Positions 11,310 to 22,293 of a stretch of DNA of 43,644 nt are shown piece after piece. Origin of the DNA: Hypsibius dujardini (Eukaryota; Tardigrada; Eutardigrada; Parachela; Hypsibiidae); assembly GCA_001579985.1 (NCBI GenBank), contig LRSR01006824.1:1-43644 (forward strand), written 5' to 3'. Within the stretch, counting starts at the first letter, position 1; each line of letters begins with the position of its first letter. The notes below the pieces were generated by a model that searched no databases, was not told the DNA's origin, and worked only from the letters and a program-made list of their open reading frames with translations. The position numbers and the translations under genes are program-made.

Positions 11310-12196
11310 AGGGGCGGATTCAGGGGCGGATTCAGTGGCGGATTTAGGTCGGCTCGGAGATAATGGCAAAAAATATTTTCCACCCTTTCGGCACGGCGAG
11401 GGGGGCAAGCTTTAACATTAAAAAAGGGCTTCGGCTATAATTCCTCGCTCCCTTTCCTGTCCCCCTTTTTGGTTCTATTTGTTTTACGAGTGCTGACCAC
11501 AGTCCATTTGAGTGATAAGCAGTAGCGAATTGAGGTCGGTCCGGAGGGGATGGCAAGCCTGCTGGAGAGTGTGACAGAAAAACTTCTCTCCCCCCCCCCC
11601 CGTCGGGCCGGGGAGGGGGACAAGTTTTAACATGTAAAAAGCCGAAACAATTTTGCCTCCCCCCTTGGAGGGGGAGGGGGTAACGATCAATCCGCGACTG
11701 GTGATTAGAGACGTTTAGAGTAACTTGCTTTTGGCGTAACCGGAATTGAAGCCTAAACTATGCATAACAAACCTGATCATTTTGGAAAGGCCATTTGTTA
11801 CTCAACCTCGATCGCGAGATATAAAGCCCTGACGTTTAGACACCGATCAAGTAAACGGTGATACCAAAACTCAAGGGATGAAGATAAAAGGGGCATTTTG
11901 TTTTTTTGCTCAACCCTCGTGCGGGCAGGGTTCAAATGTTTAGGTATTTAATTTTTTGCAAGTAGGAAACTTGTTAGAGTATTGTGAAACGAGTGAATCT
12001 CCAATTTATCAATCAAGTTGGAGAACAACCGCCAATATCGAAAAAAACTAAAGTGGGAGGGGACAAGAAGGCGGAGGGGGACTTGTACATTAAGCCTACA
12101 AAAAGCCTATACATTTGTGCCCCCCCCCCTTGCGTAGCGGGGGGGGGGCAGGAGAGGGAACGGCCCGGTCAGCCCAACTGTCAATCCGCCATTGGG
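11310..12196. repeat. Dispersed repeat, long copy
   Basis: It begins with three near-copies of GGGGCGGATTCAG and ends near CAATCCGCCATTGGG, whose reverse complement contains AATGGCGGATTG, suggesting related ends. Inside, two diverged units (GAGGTCGGTCCGGAG-like starts, about 190 bases apart) are followed by a stretch also found at 36870-37255: shared words include TTTTACGA.TGCTGACCA, CTTGATCATTTTG-like and CTTGACGTTT-like blocks in the same order. There is no coding frame. Confidence 0.55.
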
Positions 12197-13201
12197 TATA
12201 CAGCGCTAGGCAACACACCATTGTTTTTCAATCATCTCAATTTTCCTCGTATGGGCAAAGCGTTAAATTGGCCTAGTGCATCCTATCTGGCAACTCATTA
12301 TCAGAGTTCTTTATCCTTATTCATTTGGGATCTGCTCTCAGGTACGGATTGAAAGTCTCTGCGTTTTTTTTAGTGACAACCTTCCCCCCCCCCCTCATGG
12401 CGACTTGGCCGTCGATTTAATGAGGGCGCTGTGGCAAATTCATGAGCGTCAATCAGAATTGAGTTCGTAGGCGGGATGGTAAAATCCTTTCTCTTTCTGT
12501 ATCAAAATGACGCAACGACATGCCGAGTGGACTTAAAAAATTTGATAGTAGCTGCCCGCCCCCGTTCTGCTGTGCGTAATGGGTAGTTTCAGCCAATAAG
12601 GGGAAGTATCGGTGCCTGATTCGCCAGTGACTACAGGTGACTCCCTGAACTCTCTGGATCAGAGGCACGTTTCGTTCATCACGGGGTGACAACCCAAACA
12701 ACTTCCCTGGGCCCCTCTCCCCCTGAGGGTTCAGCAGAGGTCTGGCCCATGGCACTGCCATTCGATCCAACATTTTATGAATGGCAAAAAAACATGTTTG
12801 GGTCAAAGTAAATAATACAAACTAAATATAGTAAATATGTAAAATAGATAAATATGTAAAACATTGTATTTAATACATACAGTAGATTATTGTGTTCTTT
12901 CACCCCCAAAGATAAATTTTTATAAAAAACATTTGTTTTTTAAGCCTCAGTTTTAGGGGTCATGAGGGGCGCCCCAGGGGAATCGTTTGTGTTGCCACCC
13001 CGGTGAATTACAGTAAACGCGCCTCCGCTATTGATGCTGGCGCTTGGAAAAATAAAGTTTTTTTTCCCGCTGTGCGTTTTTTGTGTGGACTATAACATAC
13101 ACGCTCTCTACCAATGGGTTCTGACTTAACATCATATTAGCGAATTGCTGCGATAAGCTCTGCTAAAATTAGCTTGCTGCATTGTGCGTCGTCAATCAAC
13201 T

Positions 13202-13207
13202 TTTATT
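13202..13207 (-). terminator. Possible polyadenylation signal of LDLa gene 2
   Basis: AATAAA on the minus strand, about 80 bases past the gene 2 stop codon, a usual distance for a short 3' UTR. Confidence 0.5.
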
Positions 13208-13286
13208 TTAAAAAAAGAACAGAACAAAGCTAACAAGAACGGTTAGTGTAGGGTAACGAAACGAGTCCTCCCTTCCATGCTGCGAT

Positions 13287-16200
13287 TCATTCCAGGCAGA
13301 AGGTGTCACCAGAGATACGAGCTGTTACTTTGTCCAGGTCCACAGCTAAAAGGGAAGATAGGTAATTAAAGGGTCGTCTGTTCGCTTTGACACATTTGTT
13401 TGTGATATTGTGTGTTACAACGGTGGTGCTTACTATTGCGGAAGGCCCAGAGAAACACTTGAGCTTGCCAGTCACCGCGATGGTCATTGGCAGGTGCAGG
13501 CGTAGTGATCATTCCCATCACTCCGAAGAGGCTCGAATAGAGGGACTGCGGATCATCCGCTCCCTTCACCAGGCAGATCCTCTTCCCGATGATATTGGCG
13601 GTCATTGTGTCCGGATTCACGGCTGAAGCAAATTAAATTCATCAGAAAAAAAGGAATAATGAACCGTCAAGTGGTTGTGTGATGAGTCTGGCCTAATTCT
13701 TGTCACTAGATTGATTTAGTATATTTCAAAAAAATTTAAATGGCTCAACATCTTCTTTTGATTTTAAATGAAATACATTTTTTTGAAGTCTTACAAATGG
13801 AAATCAATATTAAAAAGAATATATTTCTTAAATCAGTAATTCTACTTCAAACATTAGAATTTTTTTTTATATTCTCGTTGTAAATGTTGAAACAAATGTT
13901 GATTAAAAAAAAGTTCTTTTAGATAGAACAGGTTCTTATTAAAATAAACTTTAATTCAATTCAAATTTAATTTGTAATTTATTTAAATTCAATCCAGTCA
14001 TTATAAGACACCCCAGTTGTTGCGTAAAGTTGATCCGTCCAATTAATTAATCTTTGAATGGACTACTTCTGATGCCAGTTTCTCTTGATCAACACGCTGA
14101 GGTATATTAAATGGAAATTGGACAATCCATTAAAGAAGTAGTCCATTCAAAATTGAATTGAATTGAATTTGGAACCAACTGGTGTTGGCCAAAAAATTTT
14201 CGTGAATCAGGGGAACGGAGCTATGGACCGATCTTCGAACATAAATGCACAAATTACAATCCTAGGGCACACAATTATTGGAATTACACGCACCATTTCG
14301 ATAGACCCATCCGGTGAGCTGGCCCATCCACTCCCCGCGATGGTCGTTGGCTGGGTCAGGAGTCGTCGTCGTCGTCTTCGTTCGTCCGCCTCCGAAGATA
14401 CTAGAAAATAAAAACGGCGAAGAAGAAGCTCTGTTGGGGCAGTTTTGTTCGTCAGTTCCACCGTGGCAGTTTGTTTTGCCGTCGCATTTCCAGCTTGCGG
14501 GCAGGCAGCGTCCCATCAAGCCTGACGGATATTTGCACCAGAAATTTGAAGGATTGCGGCAAGTCTCTTGCGTAACGGACGGAGTCAGCTCCTCCAGTCC
14601 GAAGGGATTGGTCGAGGACCCACCGGCAAGCAGCGCGCTTGACAGATGTGTCTAAAACATCGGAGGCAAATTCTTTGTTATTTTTGAACTTTATTTTAAG
14701 CTTTGCCTTTGAATTTGAATTCCTTGTTTCACTACTTATTATTTTTATTATCTTACATGTATTTGCATTTGCTGTTTATTTCATCTTCTTATATATAGTT
14801 TACATAAATATACGTCTTTGTAATGTTTTTTTTAATTTTATTAATTTTAGCCGAAGAGAAAATGTTCTTACCATGGTCGTGGGGTTGGTCGATTGCTGCG
14901 CCGGACAGTTGCTCTCGTCGATGCCAGCGTAGCAGTCACTGGCACCGTCACACTTATAGAACTCCGGTATACAGCGACCTCTTCCGGTGAAGTCGTCCTT
15001 CAATCGGCACCAGAAGTATGGTCCCAAGCTGCCCATTCTGCATGCCTGAGGCGTGGCAGCCTCCTCAAACGGGGAAAGTGCGGCTCGGAAAGGCGACAAC
15101 GTACTTGCTGAAGACTGTAGAAACGCAAAATGTGCAGCTGCATAATTTGTAATCAAATTTGAAGACTTTTATTATTTGCGTAAAAACACTTTCTTAATTC
15201 AACTTCGATTCGTTAGATCCAGCTTACTAAGTTTGCAGTGAACACATAAATATTTTACACCTGATTGTCTACTCTAAGTGATAATATTAATTCGATTATA
15301 AACATCTAAACAAGTAGGAGATTTAATTTAGCTTACACTTGAGGCTGTCAGTTCTGAGCAGTTTTGCTCATCAGTCCCATCGAAGCAGTTACGCATGCCG
15401 TCGCATATGTATGACTTGGGAACACAGCGTCCCATGGTCGGGGAGGGAACAAGCGCTCCAGCTGTATATCTACACCAGAAGTAGTCGCCGAAAAATCCAG
15501 GTCTACAGGGTTGCGCCGTTTCGGACGATTCAAACGGGCCGAGCACCGTCGATGAAGGCTGTGGAAACAGTAGTTTGTTGTCGTTCATGAGCGGATCCTT
15601 AAGCAGTTTATGGCACGAAATGATTGATCTGCTGAGGAATGGTGAAACTAAACTAGAAGCTTGTAGTTTAGTCTAACACTAAACCAAAACTAAACTGAAG
15701 TATTTAATGATTAATTTTTTAGTTTTAGTAACTTTTTGATACTCCTATAATCTCCTTATAAACTCACCGTTGTAGTAGTCAGTGACTTGTTGGGGCAGTT
15801 TTTTTCGTCGGCCCCCGCAAAACAGTCCACAAGTCCGTCGCAAAAGTACCAATTTGGGACGCAACTTCCTTTTCCTGAGGCAGACGAGCTATTCATACTA
15901 GTGCACCAAAGATAGTTGATGTCGTTGCACATCTGCGGCGTGTCAGACTCTTCATATGGGCCAAGTCCTCCCGATAAAGTGGTAGAACGCAGCGTAGAGG
16001 TCGTGCTGGTAGATAAAAACAACGAGCAGTTCTTCTCGTCACTGTTATCCGGACAGTCGTAGCTCCAGCCGTCGCAGCGTCCGCTCGAGGTGACGCACTC
16101 TCCAGAAGCGCACAGGAACTGCCAGGATTTGCAGGAAACCTCCTCGATCGAGAATCTATTCGTTGAAGAGTGCGCCGGTCCTGGAGTACTCATGGTGCTG

Positions 16201-16385
16201 GCTGTGTGGGTCGTGTCGCACTGGGATTCATCGCTGCGGTCGGAGCAGTCGGGGACACCGTCGCAGCGGTAGCGTGCGAGGATGCAGCGTCCCGAGTTGG
16301 AGCACTCAAACTCCTTCGACATGCATTGTCCGGCAAATGCACCGCGAATCGTACAGGCAAGGGAGAGTATTAGAATGAGCCACAT
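13287..16385 (-). CDS. Secreted multi-LDLa protein, LDLa gene 2
   Basis: Exons: 16385-15768, 15558-15337, 15114-14872, 14651-14294, 13622-13434, 13345-13287. They sum to 1689 bases (562 aa plus TGA) with consistent phases 0,0,0,1,1. MWLILILSLACTIRG is the signal peptide. An ATG at 16499 is in frame but only 17 bases from a strong TATA box, so it should lie upstream of the transcription start; the MW start also matches gene 1. Six LDLa modules follow: two canonical and four of the FWC type, linked by Ser/Thr-rich stretches and an acidic GPFEESxTxQxC motif. The last two exons have the same lengths as in gene 1 (189 and 59 bases) and encode the same repeated tail. Genes 1 and 2 are close paralogues, gene 2 having fewer LDLa modules. 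No membrane anchor is visible. Confidence 0.9.
14056..14148. repeat. Perfect 15-bp inverted repeat in a gene 2 intron
   Basis: GAATGGACTACTTCT at 14056-14070 and its exact reverse complement at 14134-14148 enclose a 63-base loop inside the 13623-14293 intron. It could be a small insertion or a structured intron element. Confidence 0.6.
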
Positions 16386-16515
16386 TTTATGGATACTCGG
16401 GTTAGGAAAACTTGATAGATGATGAACGTGAGAGGACAATGAAGACAAGAGACTTGTGAAAGACTGTGCGGATTTGTGCGGTAATGCAAGCATTTTCACT
16501 CACAGAAAAAGCGCC

Positions 16516-16524
16516 TTTTATATA
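16516..16524 (-). promoter_or_regulatory. TATA box of LDLa gene 2
   Basis: The minus strand reads CTATATAAAAGGCGC. A start site 25-30 bases downstream would fall near 16490, about 105 bases before the chosen ATG. This decides between the two candidate starts. Confidence 0.7.
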
Positions 16525-16529
16525 GCGAA

Positions 16530-19500
16530 GATATCCAACTTAAGCGTAGCATCTTTTGTCGGTGCAGAGAAATAAATAGTGGTGCGATGCATGACAGGGC
16601 TTGCGGTCGACCGCTCGTGAATCGACGAGGATCGATGGCATGGTTTACACTTGTGACGACATTTCTTCGCGCCGAAATTAATACGAAGCAATCTCGACTA
16701 TACATTGAGCGCGGCTGAACCAAACCGGATACCTGGTATCATTCGATGACTTAAGTGTTCACAGACGTTGCGACGATAGGGTTTCCATTTCAAATTCGGT
16801 TTTCCCCACCGAATTGTCTCGATTACATACGCAGATGGAGCAGTGGGCAGTGGAGGGGGAGGGATAAGACCCCTCTTGGTAGGTATTGCATTGTAATGCA
16901 TTTACTGTATTCAGAAGCAGACAAACCCTGGTACAGGGGACAGTTAAGTCTGGTTGCAGGCAGAGATCACAAAAAGCTCAGTCTTCTCCTTAACCTTAAA
17001 AGTATCTAGATTCTAGAGATTTGCACTTCCACAGATCATCAGACCAGATGGGTGTTGAGATCACGGTGTCTAATACTGAACATTCCATCACCACTCTGGC
17101 ATTTGCAATTCAATTCTGGTTGCGCTGGGTGGCGTTGAGGTCTCTCGATGTTATTCAAGACAATTAGATCTTTCATGTAGACTGGAATGAGGTTCTCAAC
17201 TGTCGGATGGTAGTTTCTCGGATTGGAAAGGCAAAAATTTAGTAGAGCTATATCGTCAACGGTATGCTTATTTGGCACAAAGAAATGAATGGAGAAAGAA
17301 AGGAGAAGAAAAAGTCGCATTCTGTCATCTGCCTTCCACGTCTTCTTCACTGGTTCTATCCTCAACCGCTCCGTCACTGCTGCCTGCTGTCTTTCGAACG
17401 GGAGTCCGTCGCCGCATCATTCTCTGCCACCTGCAGTGTTTTCCTAAGGGTTTCCGACGCCGTCGATCACACAGGTGCAGCAGCACCCTTTGTATTCTTT
17501 GCATGAAGTAAGGGGCGAAAGGGCGCGAAAGGGCCTTAAAACTCTTGCGTGGCACAACCGAGGCTGCAAGCTCCCTCTTTGAGCCATATTCCCTTTCACC
17601 CTTGCAGTGTGTTGGCCAATGTCTTTTCCGTCGGTAAATTCCAGAGTTGACATTTTGGAGATTCTCCAATGTTTTCTCATCATAAGGCCCTATAACCTTT
17701 TATATTGGAATTTCCCTGAGCGAGTGATGAGTCACAATCAAAAGCGCCCACTTTTTTAACCCCCTGGAGTTTTTCGATATGCTGCCTGCAGTCGCTTGAC
17801 TGACAACCGAATATGGGGGGGGGGTTGTTTGTGACTGAAGTTTAATTGAAGTTTGGCCTCTCCAAAACTATCTAATTTATAATGATAACATTATGACATT
17901 GGTCAGCACAAGCAAAAAAGCATATTAGGGACAATTTAAGGAGGAAGGGGGACCGAAAGCTTGAGAGCCTGACAGCACAGTTATTTTGCCCCCCCTCGCC
18001 CCGCTCTGCCAATGTATCCCTGTACACAACACCAATGCACCGACGGGGGGGACGGCTTTGATTGTTTGGTGGAACCATCTATCCACCATTTATATGGCAC
18101 GGTGTACTTTGTTTTGGTAACGGTACGTTTGTCTGCTTCGTATTTATTTGCAGAGATGGAGAAATGTTTCAACTTGAGCCCCGTCTTTGGTAGTGCGCCT
18201 TCGGCTGCCGTAGAAAACTTTGTCTTTGGCTAAAAAATCCCCCGGTATTTCGTCGCTCTGTGAACCGTTTCGATAATAGGAATTAAGATCTTTAATTAAT
18301 GTTAATGATGCGCAGTGGCTCATTTCCCTTTCCCCAGTCAAGTCTCTTTAGCCACACCCAGTCCGATTTGTGTCCGCCGCATCTTTGATCCCGCGCGAGA
18401 CCGTCTCGTCTCCTCTCTCTCACTATTGTTCATTCCCATCTTGCGAGATTTTCTTTTCGCCCCACCCGCCCTACTCACTGACCTCTCTGATTCAATAAAC
18501 ATACGGGGGTTCTCGGACTGCGGGTCCGAAACTTCCCTTACGGCAACTCCGCAGGTTCTCGTTCTTTATGTAATCAGCGCCGCATTAAACTTATTTTCTG
18601 CTGCAGTATTGACATCGCAGTCAAAAGTCACGGTTTCTCGGTTTCAAGTTTCTCAAGCTAAACGTTGTCAGAGCATCGTTTTGTTGGTCGAAACTAACGG
18701 GATACGCAATTGTCAGCTACAGCTGCGTCGTATATTTTATGTAACTTGCAGCGAATCGAAGTTGTGTTTTCGGTGCGAGACTTAAAACCCCTGGCTATTT
18801 AAGACTCGCCCCTTGGTTGGTTAAGTACTACCGTGTATGTGCGATATGACGACGGCGCCGTCGCATCTCTCTCTGCTCGGCGAATTGTATCCGGATTTGA
18901 CGAGAGCACATCTTTCAAAAGATGTTGCAAAGTGACGTAACAAGCTACCGGCTACTACATAGACAATCCACCACGTTTTTTTTACGCCGGGGAAGTTTCG
19001 TACGTACACTGAAACACTGCCTGGTTAACGATTAGAAAATACTATAAATGGATTCTTTGCTAGTTTACTACAAAATATATCTTAATATCCCGAGATAACA
19101 GTCAGTCCCGTGCCTTCATTTTCCCAATAATCGAAGAACGTGATTAACATAACGAAGCGTTTGTTGAATACAGCGGAAAGAGGCACTGTCCGAGAGGACT
19201 TTCTAATCTATAATTTCTTTCGCAAAGATAAAAAACTCATTGAGACTCTTTCCCAGTTTCAATTTATTCATTGATTCTAATGCAAGAATGTGCGCTGGCC
19301 GCTGGGCAGTAACTGCATTTGCCGTCTTACCGCACGTAAAAGATAATTTACTTGGGACTTTGGGTTAATGTTATCGGAACGCAAATTCTACAGTATTATG
19401 AAAAATCCTGCTACACTTTCATATCCGAATAGCATTTCCAAAATACATTTTCAGGGTAAAAACAAAAGAAAATTAAAATCAAAATAGTGTAACTATAAGG

Positions 19501-20293
19501 GTACTAAAGTTATATGTGTAAATGCAAATGAAATACCAGATGACCGTTTGACAGAAGGTCAAGTGAGTTAAGAAAGAAGGACAGCTGAAGAGAGAACAGA
19601 GATGACGACATCTGAGAGACAAACAAAGGGATGAGATGACAGGGGAGGCAGACATCAAGAACACAGGGATAATGTCAAAAGACGCTGACAGACAAACATG
19701 TTAGATCATCAGGCACCGGCATGTTTTGGGGTTTTAACAATATCCTTTTCGTAAAGCAAGCCAGCGAGGACGTGGCCTGAGCTTGACTTATAGACGAAAT
19801 AGCAAGAGAAAAAACTGAATTTTGTAGTATGACGTGTATGATTGAGCAAATACCATCCCCATGCTGCAAAACTGAAAAAATGATGAGATAGAAAATACTT
19901 TCAGGGTCACGTAAGTCGAATATTTTGTGAAACGCAGACATGAAAGGAAGGCGGAATGTCACAATGCCTAACAGTTTGCACAGGAGACATATATGACAAT
20001 ACTGTCGTTTTAATTTAGTGAAGTACTGTAAAGTCCTGACCTATCCGTGATGCTTACGTCATCACACAGTAAAAAGCGACCGTGGGAACTACATGACCAC
20101 ACGTGTCCATTGATTGATTGCGCAAGCACCACCGGGCCCACCGGGCCTGATTTACTGGGGAGTCTAAAACGTACCACGGATGGGTCGGGACTTTACAGTA
20201 GGTCTTTTTAATGCTCAAGTCCCCCCCCCCCAACGGACAAAGTTGCATCTCTACTCAGGAAGGCTACAGTAGCTCAAAGAAACCCAGTTGGAA
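16530..20293. other. Long intergenic stretch
   Basis: No gene, RNA or intact mobile element is recognised apart from the weak candidate at 17039-17320. Open frames such as 18315-18785 (+) and 19675-19962 (-) resemble no family and lack convincing splice partners. Confidence 0.45.
17039..17320 (-). CDS. Possible small secreted protein (weak)
   Basis: An uninterrupted 93-aa frame starts with MRLFLLLSFSIHFF, a good signal-peptide-like core, followed by a mixed polar region with three cysteines (a single C, then CKC). No homologue is recognised and there is no paralogue in the window. A longer start at 17377 exists, but that extension is not signal-like. This could be a chance frame. Confidence 0.25.
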   Translation of the reverse strand: MRLFLLLSFSIHFFVPNKHTVDDIALLNFCLSNPRNYHPTVENLIPVYMKDLIVLNNIERPQRHPAQPELNCKCQSGDGMFSIRHRDLNTHLV

Positions 20294-21283
20294 TCAAGGG
20301 CAGCCTTGCTCGTCCGTTCCACCGTAGCAGTGCGGGTAGCCGTCGCACCGTATTCCACTGCTGGGGATACAGCGACCCACCATCCCGCCGCTTTAAATAT
20401 ACCTGCACCACATGCTGGCGGGATCGCGGCACGGCTGCTCGGTGATGGAGTCTTCATATAATCCCAATCTCACCACCGATGCGGACAGGACCGGCGAAGA
20501 CCCATGAGAAATAGCCATCTCTTCAAAAGGAGAGGGTCTGTCGACGGCGACTGCCAATGAATGGATGCTTTGGAGTCGTCCCGGCTTACTGCGACTACCG
20601 GGGAGTTGGCTTCGTCGACCCCGTCGAGACAGTCGCGACCGCCGTCTTAGAAGGAGCTCCCCGGAACACATCGCCCCACAGCGGTTGTGTTGGGTCGCCG
20701 ACACCAGTCAGCTGCGTAGTTTGTGCACGGACGCTGCAAAAGGTGTCTTGGAAGAGTCCAAGCGGTGCCAGACTACCTACTACGAACCCCGGGACAACCC
20801 TGTCCGTGACGGGCGGTCTGGCACCGTTTGTGGAGTCCGACAGCCCGCAACCTTGCGACCTAAACGGAGACTACTTTGGTGCCAGTTGCAAAACTCGCAC
20901 CCTCCGCAAACTCGAGGACGCTGTGTGCCGACAAGGTTATCCCCGGGTTTGTAGTGGTGGTCCCGGACGGGCGGAGGAGGCGGACAAGCGTGCTGTTGAT
21001 GGGGGGAATGACGGCAATCTTCGTTGGCTGAGCTGTTGCTCTCGCATCCGAAGGGACAGTCCTGAAGGAAGACCGGCTCTTCACCGTGTGTGCAGCTGTA
21101 GAGGGCGGTCAGATCAATGTCAACCGGTTCGGCACCGTCATCCTCTAGACCCGGCTCGCAGAAGCGGGCAATGGTCGAGCCGCAAAAGTTCCAGTTGGAC
21201 TGGCAGCAGCCACCAAGGACTGAGGATGCACTGGCAAGGAGTACTATCATTAATAACATACCCTTGGTATGTTGAGCAGTCAT
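20294..21283 (-). pseudogene. LDLa pseudogene with an internal inversion
   Basis: A broken copy of LDLa gene 3. It keeps the signal peptide and Cys-rich N-terminus (21283 leftwards). One extra C in a C-run near 21016 shifts the frame. From about 20938 to 20772 the sequence runs the other way: the LDLa module ([15 protein letters not shown]...) is read on the plus strand and has lost one base in its FWC codons. The minus frame resumes near 20768 with exon-4-like modules. There one cysteine codon has become TAA before DGGRDC, one module is missing, and another in-frame TAA follows WCRYI. The last module, CDGYPHCYGGTDEQGC, and the terminal stop remain. Upstream sequence also matches gene 3 to about 21830, so the duplication included the promoter region. 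An assembly error could explain the inversion but not the point lesions. Confidence 0.8.
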
Positions 21284-22293
21284 ATTTGGAGGTTGATTTG
21301 AAGTGGGAAAGAATTACCTCATGCGAGAAGGAAAACTGTAACGAGGCGGAGTTTCTAAAGGTATTTTTCTTGTATATCAGCTCTGCATTTACGTCAGACC
21401 AATTGCCTGAATAAGTGTCCATGCACGTACCGTATCTGTCGTGATCATCGCGCATCCGTTTTCGAGTTCATGGCTGTTGAGGGAGAACTTGACACACCGA
21501 TTGATAAGCTTTCTGTGGACTACAAACTTTGGGAATTTTTTTCTGCTAACGCGAAAACGGGTGCGGGTTCTTTGTTTTAACGGGACCATGGCCTTGACTA
21601 TATAGCGTTATTTGAAGGTGGAAACTGATTCACATTTCTTCGACGAGCCTGCGTTTCTTTCTTGTCTGAGTAAATTTTGTTGGTTATGGTCGTTATTCAC
21701 AGACGGCTTTATCAAAGCAGTAAGCTGCCTGATGATAGGGCCACTGTGTGTCAGTCGAATTGGCGGACTCACATGACAAACGAACGTCACAAACCATGAC
21801 CTTGTAGATCAAATTCTCATTGGGCCAATAATCATACACTCAATCAGATCGTCTTTAAGAAAGGATTTTTTTACTGCATCGGCGCTTTTAAGTGATCAGA
21901 TTTGTGTACGCTATAGATCGTCCTATACGCAGCCTTATTTTTTTCAGCTTTAGATAACGCCAACGTAGTAAATCAAAAATGGGGGGGGGGGGCTTTCATC
22001 TTTTGTGGCATAAGGCATTACCAAGCAAGAAGTAGTTTATTATATTTAACGTTTTCTTATATCTTTTGTTTGACTTTTGCCTTGCTAATGATTCTGAAGG
22101 AAACTCTCACAATCTCATTTGCGGCTTCTAGAGCGACTACAAAACGCTGTCGTTCCTTACAGATATGTCGTCGTTTTAAATTCTACAAAGTGAGCCTTTC
22201 AGTGCCCAAGTTTCCCCTAGAGGACATTGCATCTGCGTACTGTATGAGAAAGTCTACAGCAATACCGTATAGCTCAATCTGAAACTCATAGAA
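21284..22293. other. Intergenic, duplicated upstream region
   Basis: 21284-21830 is recognisably similar to the sequence upstream of LDLa gene 3 (25866-26440). TATATAG on the minus strand at about 21597 is a possible TATA box of the pseudogene. The rest shows nothing besides a 3' UTR candidate. Confidence 0.5.
22036..22041 (-). terminator. Possible polyadenylation signal of LDLa gene 3
   Basis: AATAAA on the minus strand, about 255 bases past the gene 3 stop codon. Confidence 0.35.

Larger units (their letters stand above)
10683..13286. other. Intergenic with decayed repeats
   Basis: No gene is recognised. Most of 11310-12196 is the dispersed repeat listed separately. Poly-C and poly-G runs of 9 or more bases occur at about 11590, 12120, 12140 and 12390. 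Confidence 0.5.

Noticed and set aside
16386-16499. Upstream in-frame start for LDLa gene 2
   Set aside because: It would lie about 17 bases from the TATA box, before the likely transcription start, and would bury the signal peptide.
18315-18785. 156-codon plus-strand frame
   Set aside because: Biased composition, no signal peptide or domain, and no splice partner.
20557-21414. 285-codon plus-strand frame through the pseudogene
   Set aside because: It is mostly the reverse of coding sequence; only the inverted LDLa block within it is meaningful.
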